A stretch of 12,919 bases of DNA, from the NCBI GenBank assembly GCA_021820645.1, contig JAKADJ010000038.1:1-12919 (forward strand). Direction: 5' to 3'. Positions 1-6,920 of the stretch are shown in pieces; within the stretch, counting starts at the first letter, position 1, and every line of letters begins with the position of its first letter. A program made the translations under genes and the position numbers. This DNA comes from Bacillota bacterium (lineage in GTDB: Bacteria > Bacillota_E > Sulfobacillia > Sulfobacillales > Sulfobacillaceae). Below the pieces are notes generated by a model. It was not told where the DNA came from. It searched no databases and saw only the letters and a program-made list of their open reading frames with translations.

Positions 1-1022
1 TCATTAGTAAAGGGCTTGATCTCGACTTCGTCCCCATGGGCTTCCGGTTCACTACGACGCATATTGCGGTCTCCAGAAAATCCCGTGGCAATGACGGTAA
101 CCCGCACCTCGTCCTTAAGGGACTCATCAATCACCGCACCAAAAATAATGTTCGCTTCGGGATCCGCTGCCTGAATCACAATCTCAGCAGCCTCATTGAC
201 CTCAAACAACGCAAGATCGTTACCACCCGTAATATTAAGTAAGACCCCACGAGCCCCATCAATGCTGGTTTCCAAAAGCGGACTCGAGATGGCTGCTTTG
301 GCAGCGGCCGCTGCTCGATTTTCTCCTTGGCTGATCCCCACACCCATGAGTGCTGAGCCCATCTCGGACATAATCGTCTTCACGTCGGCAAAATCGAGGT
401 TGATGAGACCGGGGACTGCAATGAGGTCGGATATCCCTTGCACACCTTGCCGTAACACATCGTCAGCAATTCGGAACGCCTCGACAATCGCCGTCCGTTT
501 TTCCACCACTTGTAATAAACGGTCGTTGGGTATCGTAATTAAGGTGTCCACCTTAGCTTTGAGATTGGCTGTACCCTTTTCCGCAAATGTCTGTCGCCGA
601 CGTCCTTCGAAAGTAAATGGTTTAGTGACGACACCGACCGCCAACGCGCCCACTTCTTTGGCCACCTCGGCCACCACCGGAGCCGCTCCGGTTCCCGTTC
701 CGCCTCCCATACCGGCGGTAATGAATACCATATCGGCACCTTTCAGGGCATCTGCGATCATCTCACGGCTTTCTTCGGCCGCTTTTTGCCCAATTTCCGG
801 ATTCGCTCCTGCGCCGAGACCCTTTGTCAGTTTAGTCCCTACTTGAAGTCGAGTGGGTGCCATAGACAAGGCCAAGGCTTGCGCATCGGTGTTGATCGCA
901 ATAAACTCAACCCCTTTGAGACCGGCATGGATCATGCGGTTCACCGCATTGGTCCCGCCTCCCCCTACCCCCACTACCTTAATGACCGCAAAATTCTCGG
1001 CCGATTGATCAAATTCTAACAT
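1..1022 (-). CDS. ftsZ: Cell division protein FtsZ (3' end cut by window)
   Basis: Tubulin-like GTPase that polymerises into the cytoplasmic Z-ring and recruits the division machinery. The frame is open from an ATG at 1022 to the window edge, giving 340 residues. The N-terminal glycine-rich loop (GVGGGGTN, about residues 18-25), the tubulin signature GGGTGTG (107-113) and the T7 synergy loop NLDFAD (208-213), which supplies the catalytic aspartates, are all intact. After about residue 316 the sequence turns polar, which looks like the start of the disordered linker. The C-terminal peptide that binds FtsA lies outside the window. A strong Shine-Dalgarno (AGGGAGG) sits 7 bases before the ATG. 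It is the last gene of the cluster seen here, 37 bases after ftsA. The family call is certain; only the length is unknown. Confidence 0.98.
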   Translation of the reverse strand, partial: MLEFDQSAENFAVIKVVGVGGGGTNAVNRMIHAGLKGVEFIAINTDAQALALSMAPTRLQVGTKLTKGLGAGANPEIGQKAAEESREMIADALKGADMVFITAGMGGGTGTGAAPVVAEVAKEVGALAVGVVTKPFTFEGRRRQTFAEKGTANLKAKVDTLITIPNDRLLQVVEKRTAIVEAFRIADDVLRQGVQGISDLIAVPGLINLDFADVKTIMSEMGSALMGVGISQGENRAAAAAKAAISSPLLETSIDGARGVLLNITGGNDLALFEVNEAAEIVIQAADPEANIIFGAVIDESLKDEVRVTVIATGFSGDRNMRRSEPEAHGDEVEIKPFTN

Positions 1023-1029
1023 CCTAGAT

Positions 1030-1036
1030 CCTCCCT
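1030..1036 (-). promoter_or_regulatory. ftsZ ribosome binding site
   Basis: AGGGAGG ends 7 bases before the ftsZ ATG, among the best-placed Shine-Dalgarno sites in the window. It is flanked by two CTAG tetramers that could in principle form a very short hairpin with the site in its loop. Four base pairs are too few to claim regulation. Confidence 0.75.
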
Positions 1037-1059
1037 AGCGCCACATCCGGCCTTGGTGT

Positions 1060-2256
1060 TTAGGTCCACAAATGCATCCAAAATTGTATAACGCGATCCC
1101 ACACGCTATCCGGCTCAGGTTTTTGTGCGTTGAGCACCGCATTACGCGCTACTCCTACCACAGTCGCATATCCTGGGCTTCTTGACAAATCGGAGAGCCC
1201 TCCTAGGCCAAACGGCGCTCCCATCCGCACCGGCCAACCCCAGCGACTGCCCAGATGCGAGGCGAGCCCTTTCAACATAGCGCCCCCTCCGGTCAAGACC
1301 ACCCCACCCGCCGGTCCTTTTTGCCATTCAATACGCTGTAAGTGATTTTCTACAAACCGGGTCCATTCGTCGACACGTGCTGATACGATCTCCTCAAGCT
1401 CTTTGACCGGAATGAGCTTCACGGACTGCCCACTCACCGCACGTACTTCAAGAGTTCCTTCACGGTCAGTTCCCACTGCCGCGTACTCCAATTTCAACCG
1501 CTCTGCCTGCGTCGTCACCACACCGAGTCCAACGCTGAGATCTGACGTGATGGATTCGCCTCCAAGTGGAATCACACCCAAGTATTGCAGGTGGCCGCCA
1601 CGATACACGGTAATTCCCGTGGTCCCTCCACCTACATCTAAATGTACCACGCCCAGTTGCTTTTCATCTTCAGACAGCACGGCCTCGGCCGAAGCCCGGG
1701 GTGCAGGAATGAGTTGCGTGGGTGAAAGCCCAGCCATCGTCACCACCCGACGTAGGTTGCGAACTACAGTCGATGCCCCAGCCACCACAAAAACCTCGGC
1801 ATCCAATTGATGGGCGACCATCCCAACCGGATCCACCACTCCACGAAACCCATCAACGCCAATACTACGACGTATGGTTTGGATCGCTTCCTGCTGGGCA
1901 TCTAAGGACACCTGCGATGCCTTAGCCAGGACCGTCTGAAGGTCTTCCGTGCGCACCATCCCGTTCTTCAGACCTACTCGAGCTTGTCCCGGGATTATTC
2001 CTAAGTGGTCCCCATTGACCGCCACGGAAGCGTGGGTAAGGTCAGTGCCCGCCATGCTATTCGCACGGTTAGCCGCATCACGAATTGCCATCGCCACGCG
2101 TTCCACCTCAAACACTAATCCTCGACGCATTCCGACTACAGGGGTTGCCGCAATTCCAAGGACCGCCAGTTCCCCATCGGTTCTTGCTTCCGCGACCAAT
2201 GCGGATACCTTTGTCGTGCCTACATCGAGCGCCAACACCAACGGACGTTTAGGCAC
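1060..2256 (-). CDS. ftsA: Cell division protein FtsA
   Basis: Actin-like ATPase that anchors FtsZ filaments to the membrane. It has 398 residues. Visible motifs are phosphate-1 (LDVGTTK, 10-16), phosphate-2 (HLDVGGGTTG, 205-214) and the adenosine loop (LTGGGAMLKG, 321-330). The region between phosphate-1 and phosphate-2 fits the FtsA-specific 1C domain. The last 15 residues (SVWDRVIQFWMHLWT) form a tryptophan-rich amphipathic helix, the expected membrane-targeting segment, joined to the ATPase fold by only about a dozen residues. The start is GTG (2254-2256), chosen because GGGAGG lies 6 bases upstream and the protein begins directly before the first beta strand. It follows sbp after 73 bases and precedes ftsZ by 37, the standard arrangement. 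Confidence 0.97.
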   Translation of the reverse strand: MPKRPLVLALDVGTTKVSALVAEARTDGELAVLGIAATPVVGMRRGLVFEVERVAMAIRDAANRANSMAGTDLTHASVAVNGDHLGIIPGQARVGLKNGMVRTEDLQTVLAKASQVSLDAQQEAIQTIRRSIGVDGFRGVVDPVGMVAHQLDAEVFVVAGASTVVRNLRRVVTMAGLSPTQLIPAPRASAEAVLSEDEKQLGVVHLDVGGGTTGITVYRGGHLQYLGVIPLGGESITSDLSVGLGVVTTQAERLKLEYAAVGTDREGTLEVRAVSGQSVKLIPVKELEEIVSARVDEWTRFVENHLQRIEWQKGPAGGVVLTGGGAMLKGLASHLGSRWGWPVRMGAPFGLGGLSDLSRSPGYATVVGVARNAVLNAQKPEPDSVWDRVIQFWMHLWT

Positions 2257-2287
2257 ACCACACCTCCCAGAACAAATTCGACAGCAT
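2249..2287 (-). CDS. Possible 12-residue leader ORF overlapping the ftsA start
   Basis: A tiny ORF, MLSNLFWEVWCA, begins with ATG at 2287. Its TAA at 2249-2251 lies just inside ftsA, so its last codons overlap the ftsA GTG start in another frame. An AGAGGAG sequence lies 8 bases before the ATG, a better Shine-Dalgarno match than several real genes here have. The ftsA ribosome binding site itself (GGGAGG) falls inside the ORF. Translating it could therefore keep that site open and couple ftsA to upstream translation, or compete with it. I know of no family to match it. An ORF this short arises easily by chance, and the surrounding DNA is purine-rich, which produces Shine-Dalgarno-like strings. 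Confidence 0.25.
   Translation of the reverse strand: MLSNLFWEVWCA
2263..2268 (-). promoter_or_regulatory. ftsA ribosome binding site
   Basis: GGGAGG lies 6 bases before the GTG at 2256 and decides the ftsA start, since there is no nearby ATG in that frame. The whole sbp-ftsA gap (2257-2329) is purine-rich on the coding strand. Confidence 0.7.
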
Positions 2288-2329
2288 CCCTACTACTCCT
2301 CTTCTCTCTCCCTGCCCCAGATTCCTGCC

Positions 2330-2698
2330 TCATATGGATGTCTCATGTAATTTTGAGCGAGATTTTATCCATCGGTCCACGAGTAAGTGCCTAATGCTAC
2401 CTAAGTTCTGGAAAATTCGAAAGCCAAACGCGAACAGGGCGGCATAGTATAACGGGACACCAAGCTTATTCCCCAAAAATGTTAATAAGGCGGCCAAGAT
2501 AGCATTGGCGATGAGTCCCGAGACGAAGGTAACGGGTACAAACCGTCCTTCGAGACCAGCCCGGGCACCCCCGAACGCGGTGTCCAGAGCGGCCAGCAAC
2601 GCGATAGATAAATATTGCGCAAATGACAACGGCAGGATAATGGGAAACGTTAACCCCAGTAGTATTCCCGCCACCAATCCTATAATCACGATCCACAT
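2330..2698 (-). CDS. sbp: Small basic protein Sbp (DUF1290 family)
   Basis: Integral membrane protein of 122 residues, the expected size for Sbp of Bacillota, which is encoded just upstream of ftsA in Bacillus. Its molecular role is not established. Hydrophobic segments are visible at about residues 2-23, 27-40, 54-75 and 80-95. They are followed by a basic tail rich in Arg, Lys and His (about 105-118), so the C-terminus is probably cytoplasmic. The central GGARAGLEGRF stretch (43-53) is typical of the family. I chose the ATG at 2698 (MWIVIIGL...). The same frame stays open to 2797, but that extension runs through the end of the DUF881 gene and has no family resemblance. A GAGGAGG lies about 12 bases upstream, somewhat far. 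It lies 28 bases after the DUF881 stop. Confidence 0.92.
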   Translation of the reverse strand: MWIVIIGLVAGILLGLTFPIILPLSFAQYLSIALLAALDTAFGGARAGLEGRFVPVTFVSGLIANAILAALLTFLGNKLGVPLYYAALFAFGFRIFQNLGSIRHLLVDRWIKSRSKLHETSI

Positions 2699-2726
2699 GC
2701 GGTATGATGCCCTCCTCGCAACGCCA

Positions 2727-3461
2727 CTAGCGCGCACTCTTCGCGGTTCTAGCAGGCTTGGCCACAGAAAAATCAATCGGTAATCGATATGCCGCAACCC
2801 TCACAATACGGACAGCTGCAGCACGAATCGAGACTAATTGCGACCAGCCCTGGATATCGGGATCCTGGGCCATGGCACTTAGGAGCGCACGCGAAGGTCC
2901 CACGGCACGGATTATGAACGGAGAGCCATAATTGATCCCATTGACGCGGATGGTCGGCCCAGCACAAAAAATTGCTGTGGTCGCAACCACTCGTTGGTTA
3001 TTGATCGTGATGGCACGTGCTCCTGCCGCTGACAACACCGCCACAATATGGAGGATATATTGGTCATGGACCAGCTCGAAAATGGATGGTTCCCCCGGAT
3101 AGCTTTTCCCTGTGGCATCACGAATCGTCACGACGACTCCCGGCCCTTGAGTCCCCTGGAGACCGGCCAACTGTTGGGCTTGCAAGAGTTGGCGTCGCAC
3201 GGGTGCCAAGTTGGTTCCGGGCTCTTGATTCAGGCGAGACGCCAGCCGATGCACCTGGGCCTCTAGAGTGTGGTTGCCTTGCAAGGTGCGCGTGACTAAA
3301 AATGTAAGGATTCGCCCTTGTTGAACTCGGGTGGTATGATGCAGCGCCCCCACTAACCGAATTTGTTGGCTAACCAAGAGCCCCAGAATCACGGCTATAG
3401 AGCCCAACCCTATTTTCCATCCCTGCGAGGCCATATTCGCCCACCAACCCCGAATCCTCAT
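2727..3461 (-). CDS. DUF881 membrane protein (YlxW/YlxX-like)
   Basis: A 244-residue protein of the DUF881 family, found next to sbp and ftsA in many Bacillota. Its function is unknown. The layout is a short basic N-terminus, one transmembrane helix (about 16-38) and a predicted coiled coil rich in Gln, Leu and Arg (about 42-102). The DUF881 domain follows (about 105-230), with GPGVVVTIRD, VHDQYILHIV, INNQRVVATTAI and CAGPTIRVNG. The topology suggests a cytoplasmic stub and an extracytoplasmic domain. The start is uncertain: the ATG at 3461 has only a weak GGAG about 11 bases upstream, and an ATG at codon 10 (3434) has a comparable GGTGG about 6 bases away. In gene order it occupies the place just after murA where ftsQ/divIB would normally come first. 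The basic C-terminal tail (KPARTAKSAR) looks unstructured. Confidence 0.9.
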   Translation of the reverse strand: MRIRGWWANMASQGWKIGLGSIAVILGLLVSQQIRLVGALHHTTRVQQGRILTFLVTRTLQGNHTLEAQVHRLASRLNQEPGTNLAPVRRQLLQAQQLAGLQGTQGPGVVVTIRDATGKSYPGEPSIFELVHDQYILHIVAVLSAAGARAITINNQRVVATTAIFCAGPTIRVNGINYGSPFIIRAVGPSRALLSAMAQDPDIQGWSQLVSIRAAAVRIVRVAAYRLPIDFSVAKPARTAKSAR

Positions 3462-3511
3462 CGTGCCAACGGCTCCGCGGCAAAGCGGAAGCTTCTCGCC
3501 TAGTATACCAA
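3462..3511. other. murA-DUF881 intergenic gap (ftsQ slot)
   Basis: Only 50 bases separate the murA stop from the DUF881 start. They contain the palindromes CCGCGG and GAAGCTTC but no convincing stem-loop followed by T residues and no promoter. There is no room for an ftsQ gene or a recognisable remnant. Confidence 0.6.
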
Positions 3512-4771
3512 TTAGGTAAGGGTCACGTCTGCTCCCACTGCCTGCAAACGCGACGCCAAGCTCTCATAACCGCGCTCAATAATTTCTCGACCCGCAATGA
3601 TGGTCGGCGTCTCGGCACTCAACGCTGCAATAACCAAAGCAGCGCCGGCTCTCAAATCAAGAGCTCTAACTTGGGCTCCGTGAAGGCTGTGCCCACCATA
3701 CACCATGGCAACCCGCTGGTCCGCTACGATCTGCGCCCCCATACGCCGCAACTCCCGAGCGTGTCCCAAACGATTTTCGAACACGCGTTCCGAAATCAAG
3801 TGTACGCCAGGCACTTTTAGCAAGAAAGCGGTAAATTGAGGTTGAAGATCGGTAGCAAACCCCGGATACGGATTGGTGTGAATCGAGATCGAGGCCGACT
3901 TATAGCGGTCAGGTGCAATAATCTCCACATTCTCCGCGTCTATTTCACGAACCTCCACCCCAATTTCCCGAAGTCTTCCCCAAAGCCCCGGTACATGGTC
4001 CGGTATGCAGTTTTGCAGCAAAACGTGACCCCCTGCCGCGGCGGTAGCCAAAGCTAAGGTGCCTGCCTCAATCCGATCCGGAATAATCGTGTATTCCGTT
4101 CCTCGGAGTTCCTTTTGTCCCACAATACGGATTTCGGAGGTTCCTGCCCCCCGGACTACAGCACCCATGGTCTCGAGAAATTGGGCCAGATCTACAATTT
4201 CTGGCTCCATGGCCGCATTCCGGATCCGTGTTTCGCCTGTGGCACGCGACGCTGCCATCATGATATTTTCGGTGGCACCAACCGATGGATACGAAAGATG
4301 AATGTCGGACCCTTGGAGGGTGCTGCATTGTAACAACAAGATACCATCGCCCTCATAGGGAATCGCACCTAGCTGGTGAAGGCCTTGCACATGTAGATCA
4401 ATGGGCCGATCTCCAATGTTACACCCGCCTGGCTGAAATACCTGTGCTTGGCCGAGACGTGCCAGCAAGGGGCCGGTTACAAATAATGAGGCGCGCATTT
4501 CTTGCATCAGATCTAACGGCACCGCATAATGTTGAATGGAGCGAGGGTCGATCAGGAGATCGTGGGCAGCGGTCCAATGCACCTCGGCCCCGACCGCTTG
4601 TAGGACCCGCGTCATCACGTCAACATCCCGTAGCCTTGGGATCCCATGCAAGAGAACCGGATCCTCGGCCATGATGGCCGCCGCCATAATGGGTAGGGCA
4701 GCATTTTTCGCTCCGTTTATTCGCACGGCTCCTTCAAGCCGATGCCCTCCATGTACCACAAATTCTCCCAT
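3512..4771 (-). CDS. murA: UDP-N-acetylglucosamine 1-carboxyvinyltransferase MurA
   Basis: Cytoplasmic enzyme that transfers enolpyruvate from PEP to UDP-GlcNAc, the first committed step of peptidoglycan synthesis and the fosfomycin target. It has 419 residues, the normal length. NGAKNAALPI places the conserved Lys at 22 and Asn at 23. The loop PGGCNIGDRPIDLH carries the catalytic Cys at 117, so a fosfomycin-sensitive active site is expected. NPYPGFATDLQPQF contains the conserved Asp (308), and LDLRAGAALV the Arg (374) that lines the active site. The ATG at 4771 gives the usual N-terminus; AGGGAGG lies about 12 bases upstream. The first 55 bases overlap the end of murB in another frame, which suggests translational coupling. 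Many Bacillota have two MurA paralogues; this is the dcw-linked one. Confidence 0.97.
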   Translation of the reverse strand: MGEFVVHGGHRLEGAVRINGAKNAALPIMAAAIMAEDPVLLHGIPRLRDVDVMTRVLQAVGAEVHWTAAHDLLIDPRSIQHYAVPLDLMQEMRASLFVTGPLLARLGQAQVFQPGGCNIGDRPIDLHVQGLHQLGAIPYEGDGILLLQCSTLQGSDIHLSYPSVGATENIMMAASRATGETRIRNAAMEPEIVDLAQFLETMGAVVRGAGTSEIRIVGQKELRGTEYTIIPDRIEAGTLALATAAAGGHVLLQNCIPDHVPGLWGRLREIGVEVREIDAENVEIIAPDRYKSASISIHTNPYPGFATDLQPQFTAFLLKVPGVHLISERVFENRLGHARELRRMGAQIVADQRVAMVYGGHSLHGAQVRALDLRAGAALVIAALSAETPTIIAGREIIERGYESLASRLQAVGADVTLT

Positions 4772-5709
4772 AGTGTATCGGTTCCTCCCTCTCCCGGGCC
4801 AATCCAGCGCACCTCTGGCCGTAACACCACGCCTGTCTTTTGATACACTGCCGCGCGAATGCGGCGCATCAGAGCCAATACATCGACCGCTCGTGCCGAT
4901 CCACGGTTGATAATAAAATTTGCATGACGTTCCGACACCACTGCATCATTTACGCTCCAGCCTTTGGCGCCAATTTGTTCGATTAACTGCCCTGCATATT
5001 GCGGCAACGGGTTCTTAAAGATGCTACCTGCATTGGCTTCCCCGACGGGCTGGCTCTTCTTACGGTAATCCATGTGATGGGCCATAGTTTGACGAATGTG
5101 ATCCGCATCGCCCGGCGTAAGTTTCAACACCGAATCCAGGGCAATCCACGGTGTCTTTTGAAAACGGCTCTGCCGATATGCGAACTCGGCCTCACTAGCT
5201 TCGATCGCATGCACTCCATGAATGGGATCCCACACGGTAACGCCTTCGACCACAGCTACCATGGATGAACCGTGAGCACCCGCATTCATCACCAAGGCCC
5301 CTCCTAGCGTACCCGGGATCGAAATCGCAAACTCCAACCCGCTTAAGGCCGCCTTGGCGGCCGTGTGCGCCAACTTGGTTAACAACACACCCGACCCTGC
5401 TCGCAGACGATCACCCTGAACCTCTACGGTCTTCAATCCTCGCGAAGTCGAGATCACTACCGCGTCCAGACCTTGGTCCGAAATTAAGACATTGGTGCCC
5501 TGCCCTATAATAAAATACGGGACTTGATGGTCGCGGACCCATTCCAGCATGGCGATGACACCCGCTTGAGATTCTGGTTCGACAAAGACCCGAGCCGGCC
5601 CGCCGATTTTGAACGAGGTGTGCTTGCGTAATGGCTCTTCCTCTCGCACCGGCCCTACTTCCAGCGTACGCAGTGCGCTGACAATTGGTGAGGCGTTCAC
5701 TCCTGTCAC
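4717..5709 (-). CDS. murB: UDP-N-acetylenolpyruvoylglucosamine reductase MurB
   Basis: FAD enzyme that reduces the MurA product to UDP-MurNAc with NADPH. It has 330 residues. FAD-binding motifs are HTSFKIGGPA (30-39), IIGQGTNVLIS (67-77) and ISIPGTLGGALVMNAGAHG (129-147). The catalytic Ser sits in AGSIFKNP (Ser229) and the catalytic Glu in RPEVRWIG (Glu299). The sequence goes straight from YRQSRF into the later part, so it looks like the short type II enzyme. About 25 residues follow the usual end of the fold and overlap the murA start; they show no family pattern. The start is GTG at 5709, overlapping the murG TGA as GTGA, with AAGGA 8 bases upstream. A second GTG at 5700 (codon 4) has GGGGAG 10 bases away and is also possible. 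Confidence 0.97.
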   Translation of the reverse strand: MTGVNASPIVSALRTLEVGPVREEEPLRKHTSFKIGGPARVFVEPESQAGVIAMLEWVRDHQVPYFIIGQGTNVLISDQGLDAVVISTSRGLKTVEVQGDRLRAGSGVLLTKLAHTAAKAALSGLEFAISIPGTLGGALVMNAGAHGSSMVAVVEGVTVWDPIHGVHAIEASEAEFAYRQSRFQKTPWIALDSVLKLTPGDADHIRQTMAHHMDYRKKSQPVGEANAGSIFKNPLPQYAGQLIEQIGAKGWSVNDAVVSERHANFIINRGSARAVDVLALMRRIRAAVYQKTGVVLRPEVRWIGPGEGGTDTLWENLWYMEGIGLKEPCE

Positions 5710-6812
5710 ACTCCCCGTCCTTTAACCACTTTTACGATTTCCTCCACAATCTCTGACTCTGCATTGGGATTATAGAGGGCGCGTGCGCTTTGAGCCATGC
5801 GTTGCCGCAAATCTTGGCTCTTGAGAACTCGCTCGATGGTTTCAGCACCTCGATCCATTAATTGACTCTCAGGCACCATGTCCCCAGCCCCTCGGCTCAT
5901 GAAGACCTCCGCGTTGCGCGTTTGATGATCCTCGGAGACATTCGGTGACGGCACCAAGATAGCCGGCAGCCCAAAGGCAATACAATCGGCTAAACTCATA
6001 GCTCCCGCTCGCCCCAAGAACACGTCGGAGGCCAACAGGTATCTTTGAATCTCATAAAAGTATTCGACCACTTGAATTCTTTTAGGGTCGATATCTAATC
6101 CGGACAGCGACTGCATAACCATTGGATAATATCGCTTGCCCGTCATCCATAAGAGTCCCCATTCTGGGTGTTCTATCAACCGCGGTAGCCAGGAGATAAG
6201 AAAGTGGTTGAGGGCTGCCGCCCCCTGGCTTCCCCCGGTGGCCAATAACATGGTGATTCCCGGATCCACGCCGAGTTGTTGCCGCGCCACATCACGCGAT
6301 TCCGTAAGCCGAATGGATACCGGATTATTGACCACCCGAATTTTTGTGTGAGGCGGAAAATTGTTTCGAGATTCCTCATACGGGACCAAAACGGAATCCG
6401 CCCTAGACGCCAACTTGCGGTTAGTATAACCCGGCCATACATTTTGCTCTTGGAGGACCAAGGGGATCCCCAACAGAACCGCCGCCAAACCGACCGGTCC
6501 GCACACATAGCCGCCGGTTCCCACCACCACATCGGGACGAAAGCGACGTAAAATGCGCATGGCCTCCCAGAGTCCGCGTATCGCTGCCAACACCCCAGAC
6601 ATTTTAGACACGTATCCCGACACCAAAAGAGCCTTCGAGTGAATCGTAACCAGCTTCACTTGATGACGCGGCACGACATCTTGTTCGAGACCCTGTTTCG
6701 CTCCAACGTAGAGCACCTCAAGCGGGGTGACCCGTCGCTTCATCGCATCGATGATGGCGAGTGCCGGATATATATGCCCCCCGGAGCCTCCCCCGGTCAC
6801 GACAACCTTCAC
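5706..6812 (-). CDS. murG: Lipid II synthase MurG (undecaprenyl-PP-MurNAc-pentapeptide GlcNAc transferase)
   Basis: Peripheral membrane GT-B glycosyltransferase on the cytoplasmic face that adds GlcNAc to lipid I to make lipid II. It has 368 residues from the chosen start. The G loops are clear: GGGSGGHIYPALA near the N-terminus, GTGGYVCGP (about 98-106) and GGSQGAAALN (about 193-202). Also present are QEQNVWPGYTNR, the donor-site stretch GRAGAMSLAD (about 267-276) and EDHQTRNAE. I chose GTG at 6812: GGGAG lies 8 bases before it, and the protein then begins MKVVVTGGG as is usual for MurG. An ATG two codons earlier (6818) is possible, but the same GGGAG would be only 2 bases away. Its TGA overlaps the murB GTG. 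MurC, which usually follows MurG, is absent. Confidence 0.97.
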   Translation of the reverse strand: MKVVVTGGGSGGHIYPALAIIDAMKRRVTPLEVLYVGAKQGLEQDVVPRHQVKLVTIHSKALLVSGYVSKMSGVLAAIRGLWEAMRILRRFRPDVVVGTGGYVCGPVGLAAVLLGIPLVLQEQNVWPGYTNRKLASRADSVLVPYEESRNNFPPHTKIRVVNNPVSIRLTESRDVARQQLGVDPGITMLLATGGSQGAAALNHFLISWLPRLIEHPEWGLLWMTGKRYYPMVMQSLSGLDIDPKRIQVVEYFYEIQRYLLASDVFLGRAGAMSLADCIAFGLPAILVPSPNVSEDHQTRNAEVFMSRGAGDMVPESQLMDRGAETIERVLKSQDLRQRMAQSARALYNPNAESEIVEEIVKVVKGRGV

Positions 6813-6920
6813 GTACATCGCTCCCTAAAATATCGACTATTGTGGCACCGATCTCACCCAGTATTTCATCTTTTTAGGGTTGCACCCGTTGGCGAGAGTA
6901 CTGTTAGGGTATGCTATTTC
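6813..6920. other. ftsW-murG intergenic region, longest gap in the window
   Basis: About 105 bases lie between the ftsW stop and the murG start. It is more AT-rich than its surroundings. Read on the coding strand it has no TTG-type -35 box with a spaced -10, and no stem-loop followed by T residues, so I call neither promoter nor terminator. It holds the 8-bp inverted repeat described under the murG ribosome binding site, and a further partial copy of the CCCTAA string near 6905. Confidence 0.5.
6821..6826 (-). promoter_or_regulatory. murG ribosome binding site, within an inverted repeat
   Basis: AGGGAG lies 8 bases before the GTG at 6812 and only 2 before the ATG at 6818, which favours the GTG start. 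Most of the site belongs to TTTTAGGG (coding strand, 6830-6823). This is an exact reverse complement of CCCTAAAA (6879-6872) 41 bases upstream in the same transcript, so pairing could mask the site. Confidence 0.45.

Noticed and set aside
196..846. Long plus-strand ORF of 216 codons
   Set aside because: It lies wholly antisense to ftsZ, whose reading frame carries all the family motifs. The plus-strand protein is a low-complexity Ser/Pro/Ala-rich string typical of an antisense shadow.
2699..2797. N-terminal extension of sbp by 33 codons
   Set aside because: The extra stretch overlaps the end of the DUF881 gene, has no Shine-Dalgarno-supported start and does not look like Sbp. The ATG at 2698 gives the normal family length.
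3470..3500. Terminator between murA and the DUF881 gene
   Set aside because: CCGCGG and GAAGCTTC are short palindromes, but no longer stem forms and no T run follows on the coding strand.
4059..4674. Several plus-strand ORFs of 70-130 codons antisense to murA
   Set aside because: They overlap the fully conserved MurA frame, have no recognisable domains and no supported start sites.
6831..6920. Internal promoter before murG
   Set aside because: The coding strand of this gap has no TTG-type -35 element with a properly spaced -10, so I could not support a promoter by reading.
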